The notes beneath the pieces are model-generated. The model had not been told where the DNA came from, searched no databases, and saw nothing but the letters and a program-made list of their open reading frames with translations. Of a stretch of 64,000 bases of DNA, positions 13,585-22,466 are shown piece by piece (position 1 is the stretch's first letter; every line of letters begins with the position of its first letter). A program made the translations under genes and the position numbers. This DNA comes from a virus: IMG/VR virus record IMGVR_UViG_3300027833_001310, positions 1 to 64,000 of that record, one strand, 5' to 3'.

Positions 13585-16299
13585 ATGAAAATACATAATA
13601 TTACTGGACCATCGCAAATAACTGAACATGTTAAGGGTGGCCTCGACAGTTACTATCAGCTAACCAAAGCAAAACGTTTGGCAAAAGCAGACGGGCATGA
13701 CTATGACAAACTTCCTGAATACGATAGAGGTAAAGATCAACCTCACAAAGAAAAGTATATGGCTTTAGCAAAAGAAGTCAACGAAATGGACCAAGACGAA
13801 GTAGATACTGGACCAACTTGGAAAGATGATTTAGAAGATGCATTAGATGGTTATCCTGAATGGGCACATGAATATATCAAAGATGGTGTATGTCCTGAAT
13901 GTGGCGGTAATGGTTACATGGATGGTGACTACGAAAACGAAGATGGTGAAGAGAATGACGAGTGCAATGGCATGTATGACTATGATTGTGATGAAGGCGA
14001 AATCAGAGATAATACTTGGGCAGATGAATTAAAAAGCAAAGAGCCTGAAGCACCTAAACAACCAGCACCAAGCAAAGAACAAATTATGAAGATACTTCCT
14101 CGTTTACATGATGACTATGTAAAGACAGGAAGATACAATGCATTTGAATTAGGTGGCATACTTAAACAAATGTATCCAGAATTAAATAAAAGAGAAGCAG
14201 GTAGTTATGTAGCAGACTTCCTATCAAACTTCAAAGAAAGTGCTCAAGTAGAAGAATTAAACGATATAAGAAAAAGAGCCGGACTACCTATAAAAGAAAT
14301 AGAAGATAATGATTATGAAAAAGCATATGATTTTGAACCAACACCAGAAGCAGAAGCATGGTATAATTCTATAGTGGATCACGATGACCTCGATAACATG
14401 TATAACCAATGGGAAGAAGCATTTTCACAAGCCGACACTGAAGATAAAGTTGATGTAGCATTACATCATGTGCAAGGTTTATTAGCAGATGGGCCATTAG
14501 ACGATTATAATACTTTATGGCAAGCATGGGAACAAGATGAAGATATAGAAGATATGCTACCAAAATATCAAGCAATGGCAAAAAAATCAGCAGGAACTCC
14601 TGCACTTCCTATGATGGGAGAAGCAGAAGGTGATGACTGTAAAAAATGTAATGGCAAAGGAAAGATAGATTATCATTCCGAAGACGGTCCTAGCAAATGT
14701 CCAGATTGTAGCGGTAAAGGCAAGCAAAAGTGGAAGCCAGAACCAGTTAATTGGGGTAAGGTCAAAGAAGATGAAGGCGCTTATGCAAATTACGTTACTT
14801 ATGTTGGACCAAACGGAGAAGAATTAGGCACTGAAGATTACGATGGTGAATTAGAACCAGATATGATGGCTCAAATGGCATCAGATGAAGAATGCAAAAT
14901 GTTATGTGATAAACACAATATAGACTATAATGATACTATTGGTTGTTTGAAATTTGACGACGGAGAAGCAACAATGCAAGATGGTGAAGAATTACCAGAT
15001 GGCACAATAGCATTTTATGGTGGAAAAGATGGATCAATAGAAGTAGAAGAATTAAACGATATAAGAAAAAGAGCCGGACTACCTATAAAAGAAATAGAAG
15101 AAAATGAGCCCGGGTCGATGACCAGATATTTCTTACAACAAGACTTTACTCAAATGAGCCAAGGTAAAGCATCAGATATTGTAGGTGGAATTGCCGATGA
15201 AGTCTTCCCCAATTACGATATGCATGAAGATCCTTTAGATGGTGCTCTTGATGAATTGCATGATTTGTTAGACGACGAAACTATGAAAGGATATGATTTT
15301 GATAGAGGTGAAATGGATTATCCTGATACCAGTGAATTTTACTTATCTGACAATGATTATAAATCTTTACCAAAAATACAACAAATAGTACGAGCCAAGT
15401 ATATAGAAAGAATGAATGGTCCTGATATTAAAGATGAACTAAAGAATTACAACTTTACCAATGACAAACCACAAGAACTTCCAGGTATGAATGTACCTCA
15501 AGAATCAATTGAAGAAGCAGAAGAAAGCAGTGACGAAGTAATGGTTGCTAAAATGTTAGCAAAAGCATTAGGTGATCCTAATCGTTGGACTGAAATGTCA
15601 GCACCAGAGCTATACGCAGAACTTGAAAGTACTAATCCAGATGTAGCAGACATGATTAGCAAGGTTGCAAAGATGCTGTATGATGTTAAACTAGAAGAAC
15701 GAGCATACAAGGACGTTGGTGTTGCAGACACAGTCAAAGATCAACGTGGCAAAGAGTTTAACTTCGATAAAGGTAGTAAAAAGTTTAAGTCACAAGATGG
15801 CGAAGAAGCAGATGTTACTACTAAGTTAGGCAAAGACCTAATGAGGATTCGTAAGAATCAAATGAAGAAAACTACACCAAGTTATAAAACTAAAAAGAAT
15901 CAAGGACTAATGGCTTCATATGAATCTATAGAAGAAGCATACGGTGATAGCCATGAAATCACATTAGAAGATAACGAAGATTTTAATGATGTATTCGGAG
16001 TACTAGGCTACAGTTTATGTGAGCAAGATACATTCGAAGCAGAATACCAAGGACGTAAAGTTAAACTAAACAAGCCTATGCAAGGTGATGTTAAGAAGTT
16101 TAAGGTATACGTTAAAGATCCAAAAACTAAAAATGTTAAAAAAGTAAACTTTGGACACGGTGGAAGCAGTGTTAAAGGTAAGGCTATGAAGATTCGTAAA
16201 AATAATCCTAAGGCAAGAAAGAGCTTTAGAGCAAGACACAACTGCGACAATCCAGGACCAAAAACTAAGGCTAGATATTGGTCATGCAGGAAGTGGTAA
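13585..16299 (+). CDS. Large modular packaged-protein candidate with Zn-ribbon modules
   Basis: 904 residues, acidic until its basic end. The N-terminus MKIHNITGPSQITE resembles a capsid-targeting peptide. Two DnaJ-like cysteine clusters follow: CPECGGNGY near residue 109 and CKKCNGKGK with CPDCSGKGK near 352-375. The linker VEELNDIRKRAGLPIKEIE occurs twice (residues 222 and 487), encoded by 59 identical bases. Possible prohead-protease sites ESIEE|A lie at residues 644 and 784. The last domain ends in RKSFRARHNCDNPGP and YWSCRKW, a probable metal-binding tail. It looks like several modules joined by cleavable linkers (inference). Its late promoter is 5 nt from the start. Confidence 0.7.
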   Translation: MKIHNITGPSQITEHVKGGLDSYYQLTKAKRLAKADGHDYDKLPEYDRGKDQPHKEKYMALAKEVNEMDQDEVDTGPTWKDDLEDALDGYPEWAHEYIKDGVCPECGGNGYMDGDYENEDGEENDECNGMYDYDCDEGEIRDNTWADELKSKEPEAPKQPAPSKEQIMKILPRLHDDYVKTGRYNAFELGGILKQMYPELNKREAGSYVADFLSNFKESAQVEELNDIRKRAGLPIKEIEDNDYEKAYDFEPTPEAEAWYNSIVDHDDLDNMYNQWEEAFSQADTEDKVDVALHHVQGLLADGPLDDYNTLWQAWEQDEDIEDMLPKYQAMAKKSAGTPALPMMGEAEGDDCKKCNGKGKIDYHSEDGPSKCPDCSGKGKQKWKPEPVNWGKVKEDEGAYANYVTYVGPNGEELGTEDYDGELEPDMMAQMASDEECKMLCDKHNIDYNDTIGCLKFDDGEATMQDGEELPDGTIAFYGGKDGSIEVEELNDIRKRAGLPIKEIEENEPGSMTRYFLQQDFTQMSQGKASDIVGGIADEVFPNYDMHEDPLDGALDELHDLLDDETMKGYDFDRGEMDYPDTSEFYLSDNDYKSLPKIQQIVRAKYIERMNGPDIKDELKNYNFTNDKPQELPGMNVPQESIEEAEESSDEVMVAKMLAKALGDPNRWTEMSAPELYAELESTNPDVADMISKVAKMLYDVKLEERAYKDVGVADTVKDQRGKEFNFDKGSKKFKSQDGEEADVTTKLGKDLMRIRKNQMKKTTPSYKTKKNQGLMASYESIEEAYGDSHEITLEDNEDFNDVFGVLGYSLCEQDTFEAEYQGRKVKLNKPMQGDVKKFKVYVKDPKTKNVKKVNFGHGGSSVKGKAMKIRKNNPKARKSFRARHNCDNPGPKTKARYWSCRKW
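14248..14306 (+). repeat. 59-bp direct repeat, copy 1 (inter-module linker)
   Basis: Identical over 59 bases to 15043-15101. Both copies encode VEELNDIRKRAGLPIKEIEE or the same linker up to one residue. Confidence 0.9.
15043..15101 (+). repeat. 59-bp direct repeat, copy 2 (inter-module linker)
   Basis: Identical over 59 bases to 14248-14306; the copies are 795 bp apart, in frame. Confidence 0.9.
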
Positions 16300-16400
16300 G
16301 AGTTAAAGAACCGCAGCATCCAGCAGAAGGCGAATACAGTTTAGACCAGTACGGTGAAGTAGTTGTATTCAAAAATGGTGTGTGGCAGTATCCCGCCTAG
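16284..16400 (+). CDS. Short protein, 38 residues
   Basis: MQEVVRVKEPQHPAEGEYSL then DQYGEVVVFKNGVWQYPA. The ATG lies inside the end of the 904-residue gene, a normal overlap here. It looks like a single WW-sized beta sheet. Moderate confidence because of its length. Confidence 0.45.
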   Translation: MQEVVRVKEPQHPAEGEYSLDQYGEVVVFKNGVWQYPA

Positions 16401-16437
16401 TACAGCTCACAATGATTACATGGAAGTAGTTTTACCT

Positions 16438-16445
16438 ACTAAATA
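16438..16445 (+). promoter_or_regulatory. Late promoter variant (ACTAAATA) abutting a start codon
   Basis: 5 nt before ATG 16451, same geometry as 13572 and 17635. Confidence 0.55.
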
Positions 16446-16450
16446 CAAGC

Positions 16451-17101
16451 ATGTTATATTCAAATGATTTTGAAAAACCCCATTATCTAGTTATCTCTTC
16501 AGTTCCAGAATCTAATAAAGATTTCGATCGCGGAGATTTCGACTTTACTGATCCACATGGATTCAAACTTAATTCTGTAGAAAAAGAGTTTTACAAAGCA
16601 AACGATATAAGAGTCGACAACGCTTTTGGTTCTGCTTGTGACCCACATCTTGCTATGGATTTAGAACACGAAAATGAACCTGCAAATAACGATAGATTTC
16701 AAATAGCTCATAGTTTTACACAGTATCGCTGCACCTTTAGGGGTGCTGCAAAAAAAGCTCTGGAAGAGCATGCTGTATGTGGCATATCACAAGCAAAACT
16801 ATTATTACAGATAAGGCCTAAGTGGGGCATAACTTTCCAAATGTATGCAATAAGTAAGGCAGATACTGTTTATGAATTATTGTCATTGGATTACAGTTAT
16901 AATTCATACACTGAGTTTAATAATAACGTCGATATGCTAAACGATAAACTAGTAAATTTAGATTGGAATGCGTATGCAGATCAAGTATACGATAGACGTG
17001 ATGAATGGCAGTTGGAAAATTATTATAATCAACGACAATGGAAATGTAATTTACTATTGGGTTTAGACACTCACTATGTGCCAATTACATCACTTAAATA
17101 A
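16451..17101 (+). CDS. Unrecognised protein, 216 residues
   Basis: No known motif. It is rich in Tyr, Asn and Asp with DPHLAMDLEHENEP in the first half and long aromatic helices (SLDYSYNSYTEFNNNVDMLN; YDRRDEWQLENYYNQRQW) in the second. A single-domain globular protein is likely. The stop overlaps the next start by 1 nt, so it is paired with a dioxygenase-like gene and may supply or bind its substrate (inference). Confidence 0.6.
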   Translation: MLYSNDFEKPHYLVISSVPESNKDFDRGDFDFTDPHGFKLNSVEKEFYKANDIRVDNAFGSACDPHLAMDLEHENEPANNDRFQIAHSFTQYRCTFRGAAKKALEEHAVCGISQAKLLLQIRPKWGITFQMYAISKADTVYELLSLDYSYNSYTEFNNNVDMLNDKLVNLDWNAYADQVYDRRDEWQLENYYNQRQWKCNLLLGLDTHYVPITSLK

Positions 17102-17643
17102 TGGATACATTATCAACTACAATACAAACCGATCGTCTTCAGACTGAGATGGATGCGTTTTTGGGTCATTATAACTTTTGGGAGTTACGGCAAATATCTC
17201 TTACTAGTTTAACTGGCGACGATGATTGGACTTGTTCTGTAGGTTCAGCACTAGCATTGCAGAAGCCAGAACGTATGTATAGTCAACTAAACAAATATTT
17301 AGAAGGCACATATATGGGCGAACTTATCAAAGAATACAACAAGTATTATAGATGGCGTCTACTACATATTCCAGCAGGGCAGTGCTACAGTGTACACTCA
17401 GATGCTTATACTAGTAAGATCAATAAACGAATACACATACCAATAACAACAAACCCTGATGCATACTTTTGTTACTATAGCGATAAGCCAGCAGACGGCC
17501 TTGAAACAACTGTAAAGTATCATCACATGCCGCTAGGTAGTGCATACGAAGTTAATACATCACAGTTACATAGTGCTATAAACTACGGTAAAACATCTAG
17601 ATATCATATGGTCGGTGTGAGATACGCTAAAGTAGATAAATAG
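17101..17643 (+). CDS. 2OG-Fe(II) dioxygenase-like protein
   Basis: 180 residues. CYSVHSDAY (HxD, about 99-101) and SQLHSAINYGKTSRYHMVGV (distal His and Arg, about 158-170) sit on strands of a double-stranded beta-helix. PITTNPDAYFCYY is the central strand. It has no near-identical sister in the window. Probably hydroxylates a protein, nucleotide or sugar; the substrate is unknown. The start overlaps the end of the preceding gene. Confidence 0.65.
   Translation: MDTLSTTIQTDRLQTEMDAFLGHYNFWELRQISLTSLTGDDDWTCSVGSALALQKPERMYSQLNKYLEGTYMGELIKEYNKYYRWRLLHIPAGQCYSVHSDAYTSKINKRIHIPITTNPDAYFCYYSDKPADGLETTVKYHHMPLGSAYEVNTSQLHSAINYGKTSRYHMVGVRYAKVDK
17635..17642 (+). promoter_or_regulatory. T4-type late promoter (GATAAATA) abutting a start codon
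   Basis: 5 nt (GTAGC) before ATG 17648; it lies across the stop codon of the previous gene. Confidence 0.7.
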
Positions 17644-17647
17644 TAGC

Positions 17648-19921
17648 ATGAAACAGGTTATTATATATCCAGGAAGATTCCAGCCAATGCTTTCGCATCA
17701 TGCAGAAGTATACAGCCAATTACAGAGTCAGTTTCCAGAAGCTGACGTATATATTGGAACCAGCGATAAAGTAGAAAGTGGTAAATCACCATTTACTTTC
17801 AAAGAAAAACAACTAATAGCACAGGCACACGGCATTGATCCTAGCAAAATATTGCAGGCAAAACGCCCTTACCATAAAGATGATTATCCTTTTGATGAGG
17901 ATAATACTGTTATTATTTTTGCTGTAGGCGAGAAGGATATGGATAGATTTCCTTTTAGTAATGTCAATTCTGAGACAGGATTAGACATGATGGTGAAAGA
18001 TAATTCCAAGCCAAAGTACTATCAGAAGATAAATACATATAGAACTGATCCAAAGCCAATGGCTGAACGTGGATACATAACACTTGCTCCTACTATATCA
18101 GTAGATAATGAAGTAGCAAGTGCTAGTGCTTTTAGAGATGCATTAAAAAATGCTCCAGATAAAGAAAGTGCTGAACAAGTATACACTAAGCAATTTGGAA
18201 ACTTTGATCCAAAAATATTTGAACTAATATACGGTAAAATTACAGGGCAAAACGATATGAACGAAGAACTAAATAAAATCAGAAAACTTGCAGGCATGCA
18301 GCCTCTAACAGAAAGTTTTGACCCATCAATGGAACCAAGCAGTGAGTCAACTATGTTTAACGATGCAATGGATGCATACGATGACCATGGTGAAGATGGC
18401 TTAGCACAACATTTAGGTATGAGCTCACAAGAGTTTGATCAAGAGCTTAATGAACTAGGCGCTGAAAAAGGTTTACATGCAGATGACAACCGTGACGAAC
18501 TAGTACAACTTCTTGTACAAGATCTTATAGACAATAGAGAAGTAGAGCAACATGAAGCAGTAGAAGAAGCTGCCGAAGAAGATACTAGAGAGATTGCAGT
18601 TAATAAAGCAATTCCACTTAGTGGTGATAGCATTTGGGACGAAAAGGGCGAAAATCCTAAGTCAGTAAATGTTGAAAGTGTTTCAGTAACTAACGATTTA
18701 GATGACGATAATTATTCATCTGTTAATGTTAAGCATGACGGTCCTTGGACTATATACACTGACACTGGTTTCGAAAAAGCAATATCAGAAATTGTAGGAT
18801 TCAAAGTCGTATTTACAGAACAAGGTATGCAAGAAGAGGGGATGGCAAGCATGGAAGGCAACACTGACGATATAGGTCAAAATGAAGACCTAGATAGAAT
18901 GAGACATTTAGCAGGACTCGAAGAAGCAGAAATGCCAGACTTTGATAAAGGTGAGCGTCCTAGTAATTCAAAAGAACGTGCCGCTTATCGTAAGTGGAAG
19001 AAAGACGGTTCTGCAAGTTCAAAAGATGACATGTCAGATGTAGTATCAATTAGTCCTAAAGACAAAAGAGATGCTGAAGCAAGACCTGCAAACGCAGCCG
19101 CAGCTGATCCATCTAAAGCACAATTTACAGATATTAATTTAGACACTATGAAAGTAGATGGTAAGTCTATTCCTAGTAGCCAACGTGCTAAAAGTATTGC
19201 AAACCAAATACCAGATAACGTAGACTTAAATGATCCAGCAGTTAAGAAAGAAGCATTCTTAAAGTTTACTGCAAAAAGACCAGACTTAATGCTTGGTGAG
19301 ATTAATGCACGTTTAACAAATGATGATGCAGGCTTAGCACTAAGCGATAGACTTAGTCCTATAGTAAGACAGTTAGAAGATAGTCGTAACATCATGGAAC
19401 TTGATAAAGAAGATAAAGCATTTGCTTTAAAAATATTAAACACTGCCATAAACAATATGGAATTAGTTAAATCTACAGACATTGACAAGCAAATTGACGT
19501 AGAGCCAATGCAAATGGATGTCGAAGACGAGCCAGAAATAGGCGACGACGAAATGGTACCAGTATTAGATGTAGAAGATGATGACACATTCGAAAAAGAA
19601 AGTGTAGATTTATCAAGCATCAGAGACGAGTACGGTATATCAGAAGAGCCTGAAGTTATTCAGAATAACGCATGTGAACAGTGTGGTAGCACAGAATGTG
19701 AGTGCGAACCAGGAACATGTGAGTGTGATCCAGTTGAAGAAGGTAGAATGAAAGACGTTATTCAGGATGCTATGGACATGAGTAGAGAAGAATTTGAACA
19801 AGCAAGACCCGGGTTTGATTATGATGAAGTACTTGCAGACTACGGTGATGAGTTAGACGAAGCAGTTGAAAACACAATTGATGTTGCTATAAGCGAGTTG
19901 AAGCAACTAGCAGGTATTTAA
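17648..19921 (+). CDS. Nucleotidylyltransferase-headed modular protein
   Basis: 757 residues. Residues 1-200 form a NMN/cytidylyl-transferase fold (VIIYPGRFQPMLSHH; SPFTFKEKQLIAQAHGI), but the usual HxGH reads LSHH, so the first catalytic His is Leu15. The rest is acidic and modular. MNEELNKIRKLAGMQPLTE (204-222) precedes a possible protease site LTE|S; EDLDRMRHLAGLEE (413-426) precedes LEE|A. A Cys cluster CEQCGSTECECEPGTCEC sits near residue 675. The C-terminus ends ISELKQLAGI. The linker sequences match those of the 904- and 114-residue proteins. Likely a packaged polyprotein with an enzyme-like head (inference). Confidence 0.72.
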   Translation: MKQVIIYPGRFQPMLSHHAEVYSQLQSQFPEADVYIGTSDKVESGKSPFTFKEKQLIAQAHGIDPSKILQAKRPYHKDDYPFDEDNTVIIFAVGEKDMDRFPFSNVNSETGLDMMVKDNSKPKYYQKINTYRTDPKPMAERGYITLAPTISVDNEVASASAFRDALKNAPDKESAEQVYTKQFGNFDPKIFELIYGKITGQNDMNEELNKIRKLAGMQPLTESFDPSMEPSSESTMFNDAMDAYDDHGEDGLAQHLGMSSQEFDQELNELGAEKGLHADDNRDELVQLLVQDLIDNREVEQHEAVEEAAEEDTREIAVNKAIPLSGDSIWDEKGENPKSVNVESVSVTNDLDDDNYSSVNVKHDGPWTIYTDTGFEKAISEIVGFKVVFTEQGMQEEGMASMEGNTDDIGQNEDLDRMRHLAGLEEAEMPDFDKGERPSNSKERAAYRKWKKDGSASSKDDMSDVVSISPKDKRDAEARPANAAAADPSKAQFTDINLDTMKVDGKSIPSSQRAKSIANQIPDNVDLNDPAVKKEAFLKFTAKRPDLMLGEINARLTNDDAGLALSDRLSPIVRQLEDSRNIMELDKEDKAFALKILNTAINNMELVKSTDIDKQIDVEPMQMDVEDEPEIGDDEMVPVLDVEDDDTFEKESVDLSSIRDEYGISEEPEVIQNNACEQCGSTECECEPGTCECDPVEEGRMKDVIQDAMDMSREEFEQARPGFDYDEVLADYGDELDEAVENTIDVAISELKQLAGI

Positions 19922-19923
19922 CA

Positions 19924-20268
19924 ATGAATGAAATACAAAGATTACAACAACTAGCAGGTTTATCAATCACTGAAGCAGAAACAGGTGACGAAGTTACTAA
20001 AACTGTAGCCGGTCATACTGATGATGAAAAAGATATGATTATGAAACAGTTATATCAAACAGGCAAGTACTGTGTAGAACTTTATAAGATGTTAGGTGAT
20101 ATGGATGAGAACACAGACTTCCCACATTGGTGGCAGGGTAAGATTGTTAAAGCAACTGACTACATTGGTGCAGCCAAACATTACTTAGAAAATGAAATTG
20201 AATCGCCTGACGTTGAAGTTACTGTAACACCAGATATAGAAGCCAACGATCCTTCAGGTGTTAGTTAA
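19924..20268 (+). CDS. Small packaged-protein candidate with LAG linker start
   Basis: 114 residues. It starts MNEIQRLQQLAGLSITEAE, the same linker/targeting sequence found inside the 904- and 757-residue proteins, with a candidate cleavage site ITE|A at residue 17. The mature part is helical and acidic (GHTDDEKDMIMKQLYQTGKY). It begins 2 nt after the stop of the 757-residue gene, as if the last module had been split off. Two bases separate its stop from the convergent GH6 gene. Confidence 0.65.
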   Translation: MNEIQRLQQLAGLSITEAETGDEVTKTVAGHTDDEKDMIMKQLYQTGKYCVELYKMLGDMDENTDFPHWWQGKIVKATDYIGAAKHYLENEIESPDVEVTVTPDIEANDPSGVS

Positions 20269-20270
20269 GA

Positions 20271-21119
20271 CTAAATCCAGTCTGTATTATTAACTAGTTT
20301 ATCAGCATACTCAGGCCAGAATAGGCCTGCTCTAGGTCCACCATTACACTTACCATCGCTTTCGCCTGGTATCTTAATCCATAAAAACGCATCACATTTT
20401 TCTTCATCTGTGCCGCATGTAGGCGGAATACCTAAACTACGTCCTGGGGGATTACACCAATCATTGCCAAGCGGACCACTGCCGTTGCGGCTAGTGTCTA
20501 TAACAAAATGATCGTTTGGTCTTTGTTCGCATATTTGCAATGACCACTTCATACTTTCTTTTGTGCTTCTGAAATTGCTTACGTTTACACTAAAGCCTCT
20601 TACTTTATCATTGCTTACTATGTCTAACAACTTAGCAACCTCACTAGGTGCTAACCAATTACTATGTCCTACATCAACGTAAACAAGTGCGTTAGAGTTG
20701 CTTGTAAGCACGTCTAAGCCTTCTTTAAGTAAACTTAGTCTAGACTCAGCAACACTCTTATCCATTAGTGTACTGTGAGGTACAGCGTCTGGTTCGAATA
20801 TAACCATAGGTGCTCTATCGCCTATACCTCTACAAAATGCATGTAGGAAATCTAAATATGATTCTCTAGTTTTTGCACCACCTTTACTGTAATGTCCTAC
20901 ATCTCTTTCGGGTATATTGTATATTACAAGTACAGGCAATTGTGGATCAACACGTTTCATTAAACGTCCTAATCCATCATCGATGTTACAACTGTATTTG
21001 CCTTGTCTATCGCCGTACCAAAAACTTACTGGTTGCTCAAATATTTTTGCAACACTAGGATAAGCAAGTCTGTGGTCCTTTACTCTATCAAAGTTATTGA
21101 CCCAAAAGGGATAGTCCAT
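20271..21119 (-). CDS. Glycoside hydrolase family 6 (cellulase-type) protein
   Basis: 282 residues. All GH6 signatures are in order: VIYNIPERDVGHYSKGGA (Asp73), FEPDAVPHS (acid Asp111), YVDVGHSNWL (Asp149), GFSVNVSNF, FVIDTSRNGSGP, WCNPPGRSLG (Cys222), and DAFLWIKIPGESDGKC (Asp255, Cys258). GH6 enzymes invert beta-1,4-glucan linkages (endoglucanase/cellobiohydrolase). The usual RDCG is RDVG. There is no signal peptide, linker or cellulose-binding module, so it acts inside the cell or is released at lysis. It is last in the early operon 23189 to 20271. I know of no common phage GH6; lateral gain is likely. Confidence 0.9.
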   Translation of the reverse strand: MDYPFWVNNFDRVKDHRLAYPSVAKIFEQPVSFWYGDRQGKYSCNIDDGLGRLMKRVDPQLPVLVIYNIPERDVGHYSKGGAKTRESYLDFLHAFCRGIGDRAPMVIFEPDAVPHSTLMDKSVAESRLSLLKEGLDVLTSNSNALVYVDVGHSNWLAPSEVAKLLDIVSNDKVRGFSVNVSNFRSTKESMKWSLQICEQRPNDHFVIDTSRNGSGPLGNDWCNPPGRSLGIPPTCGTDEEKCDAFLWIKIPGESDGKCNGGPRAGLFWPEYADKLVNNTDWI

Positions 21120-21931
21120 TATCCGTTATCTAGATTAGTTACATTTGTTGCAGTTAGTGGATGAGTGTTTTCAGTAGGATATGTAAAATGTTTTTTCAGT
21201 TCTGGCTTCAATGGAGCGTCCCATTCGCCTGCTTTACATTTCTCAATAGCCTCATCACTAATACCAGCAAGTTTCATTTCCTCATAGTCACTAAGCAAAT
21301 AACTTTTAATGTACGGAAGCATTTGACACGGACAAGTACCTGCCCAATGGAAGCCTAAGTCATTATCCATTGCTGGATTCTCATAGTCAAACATTTCCTG
21401 TTCTGGATTATAATAATAAGTTTTTGTAGTTGGTAACAGTTTGTATACTGTTAATCCTCTATCAGGAGTCCTAAACGCTGGTAGTGATGGCTTAATTAAA
21501 GTTCCGTCAGCAGCCGTACCAGGACTATAACTGTCAACTACAGCAGGATTGAACTTGTTAATCATGGACATGTCTAAACCATTAAGTAAATGTTGGCTTC
21601 TGTGTAAATGATCGATGTACTCACCTTCTAAACCTAATCCTTCGGATCTTCCTTCCATCTGGCCATTTGATGCTTCTAATCCTACCCTGTCTACATCAGG
21701 CTGGTAGTATCCGTATTTTTCACCCCAGTTCTCACTAATCCAATATTTCTCTACCTGCCAATCTGGGCCTTTGTTTATTAACTTAGTAACTTTGCCCTTG
21801 TATGTTTTAGTGTAGCCTTCTACTCCGCCGGAATGTGCTTCGTATACTAATTCTCCGTCAAGTAGTTCGCATGTTAATTTACCTGTGTTGCAATCTAAGT
21901 GCCAGTCCAGTAGTAAATGTGGTTTATCCAT
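21119..21931 (-). CDS. Unrecognised protein encoded just before GH6
   Basis: 270 residues, no known motif. The first 110 residues are beta-rich and Trp/Tyr-rich (LLLDWHLDCNTGKLTCELLD; KYWISENWGEKYGYYQPDVD). The C-terminal half contains HWAGTCPCQMLPYIKSYLLS with a CPC pair and ends in a disordered tail. It overlaps the deformylase stop by 8 nt and shares a single base with the GH6 gene (TAATG style). A partner in carbohydrate binding is a guess from position only. Confidence 0.6.
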   Translation of the reverse strand: MDKPHLLLDWHLDCNTGKLTCELLDGELVYEAHSGGVEGYTKTYKGKVTKLINKGPDWQVEKYWISENWGEKYGYYQPDVDRVGLEASNGQMEGRSEGLGLEGEYIDHLHRSQHLLNGLDMSMINKFNPAVVDSYSPGTAADGTLIKPSLPAFRTPDRGLTVYKLLPTTKTYYYNPEQEMFDYENPAMDNDLGFHWAGTCPCQMLPYIKSYLLSDYEEMKLAGISDEAIEKCKAGEWDAPLKPELKKHFTYPTENTHPLTATNVTNLDNG

Positions 21932-22466
21932 TTGTCATCCCCTGTAATTTTTTAAATGTTTTCTCTCGTCTTGCGAAAGCTCTTTTTAGTTTTAGATCGC
22001 CTGCAAGTGAACTATCAATAAACAGTTTCCCTCGTAAATGGTCTAGTTCGTGTTGAAAAACTCTAGAATCAATACCTTCTAACCAAACTTCAACAACTTC
22101 TTGGTCCACTGTTTGATATCTTACTTTAACTTTTTCTGGTCGTGTAATGTTTAAATATAAAAGAGGGAATGTTAAACATCCTTCTTGAATAACGCAGGTT
22201 TCTTCACTAGCGTCGAGTATTTGCGGATTGTATATTCCAATATCGCCTTCTGTAGAGTGTGTCATAACAAACATTCTGTGCTGGTCACCACACTGCGGTG
22301 ATGCAAGGCCGATGCCAATGTTCTCATGCATAATCTGAAACATTGCTTGCTGTCTTTCGATCCAGTTAACATCTGCACCAAACGGCTCTAGTGTTGCTTC
22401 TGTGTGTAATGCAGGATGCCTAGGTTCTACTAAATCTGCTTGCCATTCCATTTTATCTGTTGTCAT
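21924..22466 (-). CDS. def: Peptide deformylase
   Basis: 180 residues, full length. The three PDF motifs are present: GIGLASPQCG (51-60), EGCLTFP (Cys97 metal ligand, 95-101) and HELDH (His139, Glu140, His143). It removes the formyl group from nascent proteins. Motif 1 normally reads GxGLAAxQxG, here SPQCG. Marine phages carry PDF widely; in cyanophages it favours photosystem D1, but no such target is present here. Second to fourth gene of an early operon, overlapping both neighbours. Confidence 0.92.
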   Translation of the reverse strand: MTTDKMEWQADLVEPRHPALHTEATLEPFGADVNWIERQQAMFQIMHENIGIGLASPQCGDQHRMFVMTHSTEGDIGIYNPQILDASEETCVIQEGCLTFPLLYLNITRPEKVKVRYQTVDQEVVEVWLEGIDSRVFQHELDHLRGKLFIDSSLAGDLKLKRAFARREKTFKKLQGMTNG

